A stretch of 64,000 nucleotides of DNA. It comes from JAGVSR01 sp963825555. GTDB lineage: Bacteria; Pseudomonadota; Alphaproteobacteria; Rhizobiales; Hyphomicrobiaceae. Below the pieces are notes generated by a model. The model did not search any database. It was given only the letters and a program-made list of their open reading frames with translations, and was not told where the DNA came from. Positions 16,394 through 25,297 of the stretch are shown here, piece by piece. The DNA is taken from NCBI GenBank assembly GCA_963825555.1, contig CAWGTZ010000026.1, forward strand, positions 1-64,000. The letters are read 5' to 3'. The stretch's first letter is position 1. The number at the start of each line of letters is the position of its first letter. Position numbers and translations under genes: made by a program.

Positions 16394-18331
16394 ATGTTGG
16401 CAAGCGCATGCCGGGAAATCATCATTGGTCAATTTCGCAATCATCGTCCTGTCCTGGTTGCTCTCTTGTCCCTGTCCAGTGTCCCAGTAGCCTTTGCCGG
16501 CGACGCTTATGACGTTCCTTCTGCTCAGCCGGGAACCAGGACTTACGCGCCCTATTCAACAGACAATTTCCCCAACCGGGTCTATTTCGGCGATACCCAT
16601 CTGCACACATCGTATTCAGCGGATGCGGGTATGGTTGGAAACACGCTCGGTCCCGAGCAGGCCTATCGGTTTGCGCGAGGCGAAGTCGTGACCTCGAGCA
16701 CGGGCATAGCAACACGGCTTCAGCGGCCGCTCGATTTCTTGGTTGTAGCGGATCATGCCGAGAATTTAGGACTGGCGCCCCTGCTGGCGGCGAAGGACAA
16801 GGACCTGTTGGGAACTCCGTTCGGCCAGCAGCTCAATGGGGCGTTGGAAGCCGGAGATCCCGCTGGCGCCTGGTCCATATGGAGCAAGGCCAAATCAACC
16901 GGGAAGGATCCGCTGGCTGCGAACACCACGATCTATGTGAACGCCTGGAAAGCCATTACGTCAGCTGCGGAGAAATACAACCAGCCTGGCCTGTTCACAG
17001 CCTTCATAGGTTTCGAGTGGACATCGAACCCCCAACGAAACAACCTCCATCGCAACGTCATTTTTCGGGGCGGCAAGGAGGCCGCCGACACGATCATTCC
17101 ATTTTCTAATTTCAACTCGTTCGATCCCGAGGACCTTTGGCGCTGGATGGCCAATTATGAGGAAGATACGGGCGATCGCCTCTTAGCCATCTCACATAAT
17201 GGAAATCTTTCGAACGGGCTCATGTTTGATGACGTGACTCTGGTCAGCAAGAAGCCGCTCGATCGGGGATACGCAGAACGGCGGGCACGTTGGGAGCCTT
17301 TGTACGAAGTCACCCAGATGAAGGGCGACGGGGAAGCCCATCCGCTACTTTCGCCAAGCGATGAGTTTGCCGACTTTGAAACCTGGGACAAGGGGCAGCT
17401 CGGCCCGGCGCCGAAAACTCCAGAGATGCTGCCGCGCGAGTACGCCCGCGAAGCCCTCAAGCGCGGCCTTGCCTACGAAGCGAAGCTCGGCGTCAACCCC
17501 TTCAAGTTCGGCATGTTGGGTTCTACTGACTCCCACACATCATTATCCACGACGACAGAGGACAATTTTTTCGGAAAGGTTGCAGCGGTCGAACCAACGG
17601 CTGATCCCATCCGCTTTGACGAAGTAATCGGCGGCATCGGTGGAGAAGCGAGTGTCCACCAGTTTGCACGCCAGACCAGCGCCTCTGGTCTTGCCGGGGT
17701 ATGGGCGCGCGACAATACGAGGGAGGCTTTATGGGACGCCATGTCCCGCAAGGAGGTCTTTGCCACGACGGGGACGCGGCTTCGCGTGCGTGTTTTTGCT
17801 GGATGGAACCTCGCTGAGGCGGATCTCGATCGCTCGGATTTTGCCAAGCACGGATATGCGAACGGTGTGCCCATGGGTGGGGACTTGACGTCGCCGCCGG
17901 ATGGAAGCGCTCCGACTTTCCTTATCCGCGCAATACGTGACGCGGATGGTGCCAATCTCGACCGGGTTCAGATCATCAAGGGCTGGCTCGATAAGGGCGG
18001 CGAAACGCATGAGAAGATTTACGATCTCGCCTGCTCCAATGGGCGATCGATCACGGCCGATGATCGTTGCGACAGGCCGGTGGGCAATACCGTCAATGTT
18101 GAGGAGGCGACCTTTTCCAACGCGATTGGCGCGCCGGCGATGCAGTCCTATTGGACGGACCCTGACTTCGACGCCAGCGAGCGGGCGTTCTATTACGTGC
18201 GCGTGCTCGAAATTCCAACGCCGAGGTGGACGACCTACGACGCCAAGTTCTTCGGCGTGAAGCGGCCTGACGACGTTCCTGCCAGCATCCAGGAGCGCGC
18301 TTATACGTCACCCATCTGGTATTCGCCCTAG
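16394..18331 (+). CDS. DUF3604 exported protein (PHP-like metal-dependent hydrolase)
   Basis: A 645-residue member of the DUF3604 family. An N-terminal signal (hydrophobic ~18-35, ending FAGDA) is followed by RVYFGDTHLHTSYSADAG, whose HLH pattern resembles the metal-binding start of PHP phosphoesterases. Next come DFLVVADHAENLG, FEWTSNP and a late LGSTDSHTSLS. These His/Asp clusters suggest a di- or trinuclear metal site in the periplasm. The biochemical reaction of the family is not established. The start has GGGAG 6 nt upstream. The gene is followed by an arylsulfatase remnant and an OPT transporter in the same direction. Length matches the family. Confidence 0.85.
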   Translation: MLASACREIIIGQFRNHRPVLVALLSLSSVPVAFAGDAYDVPSAQPGTRTYAPYSTDNFPNRVYFGDTHLHTSYSADAGMVGNTLGPEQAYRFARGEVVTSSTGIATRLQRPLDFLVVADHAENLGLAPLLAAKDKDLLGTPFGQQLNGALEAGDPAGAWSIWSKAKSTGKDPLAANTTIYVNAWKAITSAAEKYNQPGLFTAFIGFEWTSNPQRNNLHRNVIFRGGKEAADTIIPFSNFNSFDPEDLWRWMANYEEDTGDRLLAISHNGNLSNGLMFDDVTLVSKKPLDRGYAERRARWEPLYEVTQMKGDGEAHPLLSPSDEFADFETWDKGQLGPAPKTPEMLPREYAREALKRGLAYEAKLGVNPFKFGMLGSTDSHTSLSTTTEDNFFGKVAAVEPTADPIRFDEVIGGIGGEASVHQFARQTSASGLAGVWARDNTREALWDAMSRKEVFATTGTRLRVRVFAGWNLAEADLDRSDFAKHGYANGVPMGGDLTSPPDGSAPTFLIRAIRDADGANLDRVQIIKGWLDKGGETHEKIYDLACSNGRSITADDRCDRPVGNTVNVEEATFSNAIGAPAMQSYWTDPDFDASERAFYYVRVLEIPTPRWTTYDAKFFGVKRPDDVPASIQERAYTSPIWYSP

Positions 18332-18368
18332 CAGTCTGGCCCATGACCGTGGCTGCGTTCCAGCAGCC

Positions 18369-18515
18369 ATGTCGCTTCACTTCAAGTCCAATGTAACGTT
18401 CGATCTCGGCACCGATCTCGATTTGCCCGTCTCGCTCGACTATTTCGATCAGGCCCCGTTCGCCTTCAATGGCGAAATTGGCCAAACGACGATCGAGTAT
18501 ACGAAGCGCCAGTAG
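18369..18515 (+). pseudogene. Arylsulfatase C-terminal remnant
   Basis: A 48-codon frame reading MSLHFKSNVTFDLGTDLDLP, then VSLDYFDQAPFAFNGEIGQT to TAG. This matches the last ~45 residues of large AslA-type arylsulfatases (the pattern F-D-x-G-x-D-x-G-x-P-V-S-x-x-Y and P-F-x-F-x-G-x-I). All catalytic parts, including the formylglycine motif, are missing. The sulfatase at 30879 does not carry this ending, so the fragment comes from a different lost gene. The remainder of 18332-18715 is empty. Confidence 0.65.
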
Positions 18516-18715
18516 ACGAATGCGTGATTTCGGCTTGTGTGCCGGTCTTCCGAGCAAGGGCAGTTGCGCTTGTTCTCCATCAGTCTGCATAATGGAGGTT
18601 GATTGCTTCTGCGGCACGGGAGGGCAGTTTGGCTTTTGAAGGCGGGACCCCGCAGATCGAGCCTTAAACGCCCGGAAAGGGCTGGTGAAACGTTTTTGGC
18701 TCGGAAAATCATGCG

Positions 18716-20482
18716 ATGATCGGCTCTCATGCGCAACCGGAACTGACCGTCCGGGCGGTTGGCACGGGAATGGTGATCGGAGCAGTGCTAACTCCGTGCA
18801 ACGTCTATAGCGGTCTCAAGATCGGATGGACGTTCAACATGTCGGTAGCCGCAGGTCTGATTGGATTTGCGTTCTGGGCGGCCGCGGAACGGTTTGGCGC
18901 GACGCCGACTTGGGGGCTTCGCGAGAACAACATAAACCAGACGGCCGCATCCGCCTCAGCCTCGATCATATCTGCTGGTCTGGCAGCTCCGATCCCGGCG
19001 TTGGCCTTGCTGACCGGACAAACGCTCTCATTCGCGGTGCTCGCGATCTGGCTGCTCGTCGTAAGCCTTCTCGGGATTGTCGTTGCTGCCGGACTGCGCA
19101 ACCAGTTGCTCGTGCGCGAGTATCTGCCGTTCCCCGCCGGCATCGTCACAGCGGAAACAATGGGCGAGATCCATAAAGGGGGACAAGAAGCCCATGCGCG
19201 CTTGCGGCTCTTGTCTTTGACGGCCGGATTGAGTGCCGCGCTGAAATTTCTAGTCATTCGGTTAGATACAGGTCCCCTCGCCCCAGGGATCAAGACCACC
19301 GTGGCCGGCGCCAACGGCAAGACCTTCAGTGTCTCCGCTGCGAATTTGGGCTTTGCGCTCGACCCATCCGTCCTGATGGTGGGATTCGGTGCGATCGCCG
19401 GGTTACGGATCGGAATCTCGATGCTGATAGGCGCCATTCTGGGATGGGGCATCCTTGCTCCGCTCGCCTTGAGTCACGGCTGGGCGCAGCCCGGCCCTCC
19501 CAATGAGGAGGCCGCTTGGTTCGCTCCGCTCGTCGAATGGCTCTTGTGGCCGGGTGCGACCCTGATGGTCACAGCGTCGCTTTCGACGTTCGCTATTTCC
19601 CTCACGCGCATGGTTCTACTCAGGCGGGAACGCCGCAATGCCACTCTCGTGCCAATAGACAAGTCGATCGATACGCGCGCGTTGCTCGTGGCTTTTGCGG
19701 TGGCGCTTGCCATGTCGGTGGCTGCACAACACGCGATCTTCTCGATCGGCATAGTCGAGGCCACAATCGCCGTCCTGTTGAGTTATGTCCTGGCCATTGT
19801 CGCAGCTCGGGTCTCCGGCGAGACGGCGATCACGCCCATCGGCGCCCTTGGGAAAATCACGCAACTTACGTTCGGTGCGATCTCGCCGGGCAACGTGACA
19901 ACCAACCTTATGGCAGCCAATGTCACCGGCGGGGCGGCGGGCCAGTGCGCGGATCTCATGCACGATCTGAGAACCGGACAGATTATCGGGGCGACGCCCT
20001 CCTTTCAGATTGTCGCTCAGGTCTTCGGCGTGCTCACGGGCTCGCTCGCAGCCGCAATCACATATCTTCTCCTGATCCCTGATCCACAAACGCAGTTGAT
20101 GACCGCGGAATGGCCGGCACCGGCCGTCGCCACTTGGAAGGCTGTAGCAGAGGTTCTCGGTCAGGGGCTCGAAACCATGCCACCGGGAGCCATGCCTGCG
20201 ATTGCGGCTGCCGCGATCATCGGCGTCTCGCTGGCGTTGGCCGAGGCTTTTGTCCCCGATCCATGGCAGCGTGCGGTTCCAAGCGCATCCGCAATCGGGC
20301 TTGGCTTCGTCATTCCCGCGTGGAATGCGATTTCGCTGTTTATTGGGGCTGCCGCCGCGGCCCTGGTGGTACGGGTGTTTCCGGCGTGGGCAAAGCGCCG
20401 CGTGGTGGTTGTGGCAGCGGGCCTGATCGTCGGTGAAAGCCTTGCCGGCGTTGCCGGCTCTCTGGGAGGCTTGTTTCGCTGA
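18716..20482 (+). CDS. OPT-family oligopeptide/metal-chelate transporter
   Basis: A 588-residue integral membrane protein with about 14 hydrophobic helices along its length. The family start is visible as TVRAVGTGMVIGAVLTPCNVYSGLKIG, followed by NINQTAASASASIISAGL and FPAGIVTAETM, typical of the OPT/YSL superfamily. OPT proteins carry short peptides, glutathione or metal chelates into the cytoplasm with protons. The ATG at 18716 is poorly preceded by a ribosome site but gives the right N-terminus. The M42 peptidase gene faces it 145 bp downstream. Uptake of peptide substrates by this carrier is plausible but not shown. Confidence 0.85.
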   Translation: MIGSHAQPELTVRAVGTGMVIGAVLTPCNVYSGLKIGWTFNMSVAAGLIGFAFWAAAERFGATPTWGLRENNINQTAASASASIISAGLAAPIPALALLTGQTLSFAVLAIWLLVVSLLGIVVAAGLRNQLLVREYLPFPAGIVTAETMGEIHKGGQEAHARLRLLSLTAGLSAALKFLVIRLDTGPLAPGIKTTVAGANGKTFSVSAANLGFALDPSVLMVGFGAIAGLRIGISMLIGAILGWGILAPLALSHGWAQPGPPNEEAAWFAPLVEWLLWPGATLMVTASLSTFAISLTRMVLLRRERRNATLVPIDKSIDTRALLVAFAVALAMSVAAQHAIFSIGIVEATIAVLLSYVLAIVAARVSGETAITPIGALGKITQLTFGAISPGNVTTNLMAANVTGGAAGQCADLMHDLRTGQIIGATPSFQIVAQVFGVLTGSLAAAITYLLLIPDPQTQLMTAEWPAPAVATWKAVAEVLGQGLETMPPGAMPAIAAAAIIGVSLALAEAFVPDPWQRAVPSASAIGLGFVIPAWNAISLFIGAAAAALVVRVFPAWAKRRVVVVAAGLIVGESLAGVAGSLGGLFR

Positions 20483-20627
20483 CAGTGCCGCCAGGTCGTC
20501 TTATGGGTTTGAACAGGACGAGGGGCGGGTGTTGGTCAAGCGCACCGCATGAGCCATATCCAGCGTGCTTTCCTGCACGAAACGGCCCCAACGGATCGTC
20601 GCCGGATCCGTCTCCGACTGCGTAAAT

Positions 20628-21830
20628 TTACACAGCCCCTTCGGACTCTTTGGCTTCTTCGGCGAGCGCGGAAGGAGGCCCGCTTTCCGGATTGAGCTGT
20701 TGCTCGGCCGGTTGTGACGGCTGCCGGGTGAAGCCGCGCAGATCGGAGACCTGTTTACGGTCGCGGACGATATCGACGCTGCTTTGCGCATAGCAGGTGA
20801 GCAATTCTGCCAGGGAGCGCAGCGCGTGCATGTGGATACGTTCATAGCCGTGACTGGCGTCGATGCCGAAGGTCACCAGCGCGGTGCGAATGTCAGCGCC
20901 AGCCACCAGGGCCGCGGCGCTATCGGATCGATAATAGCGGAAGATATCTTTCTGATGGCGAATGTCGTTGGTGCGGCACAGGTCAACCAGCTTGCGCGTC
21001 AGGTGATAATCGAAGGGGCCGGTCTGATCGGCCATCGCGATTGTCACGCCGAACTCGGAGGAGTTCTGTCCTGGCGCCGAGGTTCCGTTGTCGACGGCCA
21101 CCATGGATGCAATGTCGGGAAGGAGGATCGACGACGCGCCGTGGCCAACCTCCTCGGTGATTGAGAACAACCAGAAGATTGTCACCGGCGGCGGCGGCGC
21201 GGCCATCAATGCCTTCAATGCCGCAAGCATCACCGCGACGCCCGCTTTGTTGTCGAGGTGGCGAGACACGATGAAGCCGTTGTCGATGAACTCCAGCTGT
21301 GGGTCTATGGAAACAAAATCGCCGATTTCAAATCCGAGTTGATAAAGGTCGTCCGGATTTCTGGCATAAGCATCCACTCTCAGCTCGACATGGTTCCAGC
21401 CGATCGGCAGCGTATCGATGTCATCTCCAAATGTATGACCCGAGGCCTTCAATGGGAGGATCGTGCCACGGTATGTGCCATTTCTGGTGAAGACGGTGGT
21501 GCGCGCTCCCTCAGCGAAGCGAGCCGACCATGTACCGATGGGGACCAGCTCGAGCCGGCCATTGCCTTTAAGGGATTTGACCTGAGCGCCGAGCGTATCC
21601 AGGTGGGAGACGATCGCGCGAGCGCCCGCCGACTGCCAACCCGAAAGTCGGCCGCGAATTCCACCCCTGCGCGTAACGTCGTAATCGACCCCGAGTTGTT
21701 CAAGTTCGCGGCAGACGTAGCGGACGATGGTGTCGGTGTAGCCAGTCGGACTTGGGGTGTTCAATAGATCCGAGAGCTTCTGCCTAAGATAGTCCGTATC
21801 GATCGTGAGCCGCATCTTGGTCTCGGTCAC
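20628..21830 (-). CDS. M42-family metallopeptidase, osmoprotectant NAGGN-type
   Basis: A 400-residue M42 (glutamyl aminopeptidase / deblocking) hydrolase. All di-metal ligands are visible: His and Asp in SHLDTLGAQ, Asp in RHLDNKAGVAV, the Glu pair in FSITEEVGHG, Asp in VAVDNGTSAPG and His in IDASHGYERIH. The overall sequence resembles the subgroup found with N-acetylglutaminylglutamine amide (NAGGN) synthesis genes. Its usual partners, a GNAT acetyltransferase and an asparagine-synthase-like amidotransferase, are not adjacent. Start is GTG with AGGAG 8 nt upstream. The Pro/Glu-rich tail of ~35 residues is likely disordered. Confidence 0.8.
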   Translation of the reverse strand: MTETKMRLTIDTDYLRQKLSDLLNTPSPTGYTDTIVRYVCRELEQLGVDYDVTRRGGIRGRLSGWQSAGARAIVSHLDTLGAQVKSLKGNGRLELVPIGTWSARFAEGARTTVFTRNGTYRGTILPLKASGHTFGDDIDTLPIGWNHVELRVDAYARNPDDLYQLGFEIGDFVSIDPQLEFIDNGFIVSRHLDNKAGVAVMLAALKALMAAPPPPVTIFWLFSITEEVGHGASSILLPDIASMVAVDNGTSAPGQNSSEFGVTIAMADQTGPFDYHLTRKLVDLCRTNDIRHQKDIFRYYRSDSAAALVAGADIRTALVTFGIDASHGYERIHMHALRSLAELLTCYAQSSVDIVRDRKQVSDLRGFTRQPSQPAEQQLNPESGPPSALAEEAKESEGAV

Positions 21831-22343
21831 TTTGCTCGTCTCCTTTGCAGCGCGCAGGCGGCTAGGGGTATCGACCGAGCAAACAGAAGGTCGATAAGTA
21901 GGCTGTTGATTCGGCCCTGGAATTGATTGTCACGACATTGCTGGTGGTGGGTCAATACGCATTCACGCGCGATAATTAAACTTCGCCATAATCAGCCTCA
22001 CCGGAATCGAGACAAATCAACAAATCTCTGCTCGGGATGGCGCCATTTCCGCGCAAAGCGTGTTCGCCGCGCTACATAAGGGCGTCTCATCCCCAGGAAG
22101 TTCCGCAAAGAAATTTGAGTGCCTGCCATGTCTGCCCGCATCACAAGCCGCAATTGCTTCGGACCTCAACCTCGAGGGGGATGACCGGCCACTTCCCAAT
22201 GCTCATGCTGCCGGCAGCATGACGGGTCGAGTTTGGAGAGCGCCATCGAGCCGGCTCGGGCCAACAAAGGGGACGTTGAAACGAATGACCGCCCGAAGCT
22301 CCGCTATCCCAACTTGCGGCCCATCCCTTACATGCGCAGGGCT
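21831..22343. other. Non-coding stretch with a 20-bp palindrome
   Basis: No convincing gene was found on either strand. The open frames are short and lack family patterns. A perfect palindrome, TCATGCTGCC plus its reverse complement GGCAGCATGA, lies at 22203-22222, downstream of the PuuB-like gene. It could be part of a transcription stop for that gene, but no T-run follows. Confidence 0.5.
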
Positions 22344-23693
22344 TCAGATGCCCAGGCGATCGCGCAACGAGTAGTACCAGGATCCCAATGCCGAGTAGGG
22401 CGCACGAAATGTTCGGCCGCCGGGAAAGGGGTACCAGCGCAGGCCGGCGAACACGTCAAATCGGCTGAGATCGCCCGTGACGGCCTCGCTCAGAATACGA
22501 CCGAACAGATGCGATCCGGTCACCCCATGTCCGCTGTAGCCATGCGCAAAGTATGTGTTCGCGTCCAGTCGGCCCATCTGCGGCACCCGGGAAAACGAGA
22601 GTGCAAAATTCCCGCTCCAGGCATAGTCAATCTTGATGCCGTTGAGCTGAGGATAGACCTTGAGCATGTTGGGGCGCAGCTTCGCCACGACGTCTGCGGG
22701 GTCGGTGCCGCCGTAGACCGTGCCGCCGCCAAAGATCAGACGATGGTCGGCGGATAGCCGGAAATAGTCCAGAATGTAACGGACATCCTCGACGCACAGA
22801 TCGGTTGGCAACAACTGCGTGGAACGCTCCTTGCCCAAAGGTTCCGTCGCCATCATCTGGGTGGATACGGGCATCACACGCGAAACCAGTTCGGGAACGA
22901 CGGTACCAAGATAAGCGTTGCCGCAAATGATCAGCGTCTTGCAGCGAACCTCGCCCTTCTCGGTTTTGACAGTCGGTTTCGCACCGCTCCGATCGACGGA
23001 AACCACGCATGTGTTTTCATAGATAACTCCACCCAGCTTCTCGAGCGCAGCCGCTTCGCCGAGTGCGAGGTTGAGCGGATGCATGTGGCCACCCGAACGG
23101 TCGATCATGCCGCCACAATAAGCGTCCGAGCCTACGTGTCGGCGAATGCCCTGACGATCCAGCAATTCGTGATCGTCCATGCCGTGCATGCGCCATAGCT
23201 TCTGCTTAGCCTCCAGATCCTTCATCTGTTTGGCGGTGTAGGCTGCGTAGAGATTGCCATCTTTGAGATCGCACTGGATGTCGTACGTCTGCACGAACCT
23301 TCGGATGATTTTGCCGCCTTCCTGCACCAAACCGCCGACAAAGGCGGCGGTTTCAGCACCGTATCGGCGCTCGATCGTGCCCAGACTGGCGTTGAGGCCG
23401 TTGACGATCTGCCCCCCGTTGCGCCCCGAGGCGCCCCATCCGACATGCGCGCCTTCCAGCACGGTTACCGAATGACCCGCTTCGGACAGATGAATCGCGG
23501 TGGATAGGCCGGTGTAACCCGCGCCGACAATGCAGATATCGACATCGATGGCGCCCTCGAGCTGCGGACGCAGTGGGGCTGGATTCGCGGTAGCAGCATA
23601 ATAGCTCTGTGGATGAGAGCCGTCCCCGCAGTACCTCTGGACGCGACTGGCCAATACACGATCTCCCCTAGGGGTGTTGTCACACGAATCCAC
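22344..23693 (-). CDS. FAD-dependent oxidoreductase, gamma-glutamylputrescine oxidase-like
   Basis: A DAO-family flavoprotein of ~449 residues. The dinucleotide-binding motif VDICIVGAGYTGLSTAIHL lies at residues ~51-69. It is followed by VGWGASGRNGGQIVNG, a signature of PuuB-type oxidases, and near the end YFAHGYSGHGVTGSHLFGRIL, the FAD-closing segment. PuuB oxidises gamma-glutamylputrescine in putrescine breakdown. The other puu genes are not nearby. Relatives start close to SYYAATAN, about residue 30 here. The first 29 residues look foreign (Cys/Arg-rich), so the native start may have been replaced by a rearrangement or lie downstream. Specificity could be another amine. Confidence 0.8.
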   Translation of the reverse strand: MDSCDNTPRGDRVLASRVQRYCGDGSHPQSYYAATANPAPLRPQLEGAIDVDICIVGAGYTGLSTAIHLSEAGHSVTVLEGAHVGWGASGRNGGQIVNGLNASLGTIERRYGAETAAFVGGLVQEGGKIIRRFVQTYDIQCDLKDGNLYAAYTAKQMKDLEAKQKLWRMHGMDDHELLDRQGIRRHVGSDAYCGGMIDRSGGHMHPLNLALGEAAALEKLGGVIYENTCVVSVDRSGAKPTVKTEKGEVRCKTLIICGNAYLGTVVPELVSRVMPVSTQMMATEPLGKERSTQLLPTDLCVEDVRYILDYFRLSADHRLIFGGGTVYGGTDPADVVAKLRPNMLKVYPQLNGIKIDYAWSGNFALSFSRVPQMGRLDANTYFAHGYSGHGVTGSHLFGRILSEAVTGDLSRFDVFAGLRWYPFPGGRTFRAPYSALGSWYYSLRDRLGI

Positions 23694-24477
23694 CTAAACG
23701 AGTTGGACCCATTTGCTGTCGATATCCGATGAGCCATCGTTCCAGGTGGCCATCGTTCGCCGATTGATCCGATCCAGCAGGGCCTCTGGCCTTGGGTAGG
23801 AATTCCACGGAGACTGCGGGACGTGGAGGATATGTTGGCCCAACGCCGCTCCGATGTCTCGGGTGAAACGGAGCAACGCTCGCCAGTGAAGTTCGGCCTC
23901 GCCTATACACCAAGCCGACCAGACACACGCTTCTCCCTGCAAGAACCTGCGAGTACGTGCCGGCATCTGGACTGACGTATTCGCATTCAGCCAAGGCGAG
24001 AGCGGCAACCCAGGCCGCCCCGACAAGAGGCGTCAGTCTATATTATTGATATGGCGATATAATCGTTGAAGATGATCGGTCTGCCTGGCGGGCCATGCTG
24101 AGCCGGCTCAGATTGCATGGCATGGTTCGGTTGCCCCCCGGGCCGAATAGGTCCGTCCTGCGGGTTGTACGGAGCGTTCTCGCAGGCACGAGGTTCGGCT
24201 CTGGTGCAGTCGCGCCCGTGACGACTGACCACGTCAACCAGGAAGGTGCGCGCATAACCACGTAACCCTGCGGATCTGAGTGTCAGGTGTTGACACCCCG
24301 CACCCTATCCTATGGACACCACGGAATTGCGGGAGCCGACAGGCTCCCGGCTTTCATGGTCGGGCAGTGGGCAGTCCTTCAACACGCATGGGCTTCCGGC
24401 CAGAGGAAGTTATCGCACGAGTTTGTCTCATGAGGACCGAGGTAGCGGGCAATGCCCACGCAACTCATCCCATCCGC
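23694..24477. other. Region without recognisable genes
   Basis: Several open frames occur on the minus strand (up to 110 codons), but none shows a known motif, ribosome site or convincing codon pattern. It lies between the PuuB-like gene and two gene stumps and is probably decayed accessory DNA. Confidence 0.5.
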
Positions 24478-24699
24478 TCAATGGCGTATGTTCAGAGTTA
24501 CGCCGAAGACGTGATCGACCGCGTCGCTCGATAGCCCGTTCACATACTGGTTTAGATAACCGGTTTCCAGAACCAGCTCTTGCGACATGGAATGCCGTAT
24601 GCCGACGAAGTTGTGCGACCCGTCCAGTCCTTTTCGCTGGCCCCAATCCGTATCGTCGAGGTTCAAAAAAACTTCGCTCCACGCGATCGCCTGCCAACC
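24478..24699 (-). pseudogene. DUF2490 outer-membrane protein, C-terminal remnant
   Basis: The minus-strand frame reads WQAIAWSEVFLNLDDTDWGQ, then LVLETGYLNQYVNG and DAVDHVFGVTLNI to the stop. This is the characteristic end of DUF2490 beta-barrel proteins (F-N-L-N-D-T-D-W-G, G-Y-x-N-Q-Y, D-x-x-N-H-x-x-x-x-N). The N-terminal ~150 residues are missing. The break point (~24700) coincides with that of the response-regulator stump on the other strand. The function of the family is unknown. Confidence 0.7.
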
Positions 24700-24707
24700 C
24701 TCGCGGG

Positions 24708-24893
24708 GCAGACGTACCGGCGACACGCCGCCGCGCGCTGGCACTTGGCGCCAAGGATTTTCTCACGAAGCCCTTCGATGCGATCGAGGTGATCCTGCGA
24801 ATCTTCAACCTGCTGGAAACGCGGGTGCTGATGCTGGAGCTGGCCAAGCATGGCATCGATCCGCCGAAGTCCAACAGGCCGCTGATGGAGTGA
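24708..24893 (+). pseudogene. Response-regulator receiver domain, 3' remnant
   Basis: The frame reads ADVPATRRRALALGAKDFL, then TKPFDAIEVILRIFNLLETR and a short tail to the stop. The KPF motif with its conserved Lys, preceded by GAKDFLT, and the following helix are the last third of a CheY-like receiver domain. The phosphoacceptor Asp and upstream strands are missing. It directly abuts the DUF2490 stump, each having lost its 5' portion at the same junction. Confidence 0.7.
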
Positions 24894-25297
24894 TGAACGG
24901 CTGCAGCCGACCAGTGACATGCACAGTGTGCTCATGGCTGTCATTGGTTTGCCGGCAGAAAATATTTGCAAGGCGGGCATCGCAGGGATTTCGGCCCTGC
25001 TGGAATGACGGGAGATCAACACCCACCATTGCCTTTAGGTGGAGCTTCCGCGCAAAGGATGTTTGTTGAAGTTTCCCTGTCAGAGACGCCGCCCGGAATT
25101 TGGGTTATCCTGCACCGCCGGCCGGGTTGCGGTTCCACCCTCAAGAAACGGTTCGCAGGCCTTGACGGCGGCGCACGGTGCAAGCATTCAAATTCAGGCA
25201 TTTTCCCGGGATCAACGACTATCGTCGGATGTGACGCGGGGCTAGGGGATTGCATAATGTCAGTTGCATCCGAGGTCGTGAGGGGTCGCAGTGCACC
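24894..25297. other. Upstream region of the citrate-synthase-like gene
   Basis: No gene was recognised in about 400 bp. It must contain any promoter of the downstream gene. No clear -35/-10 pair or operator could be singled out. Confidence 0.4.

Noticed and set aside
24312..24700. Long plus-strand frame upstream of the response-regulator stump
   Set aside because: Only the part after ~24708 matches a family. The upstream part is antisense to the DUF2490 remnant.
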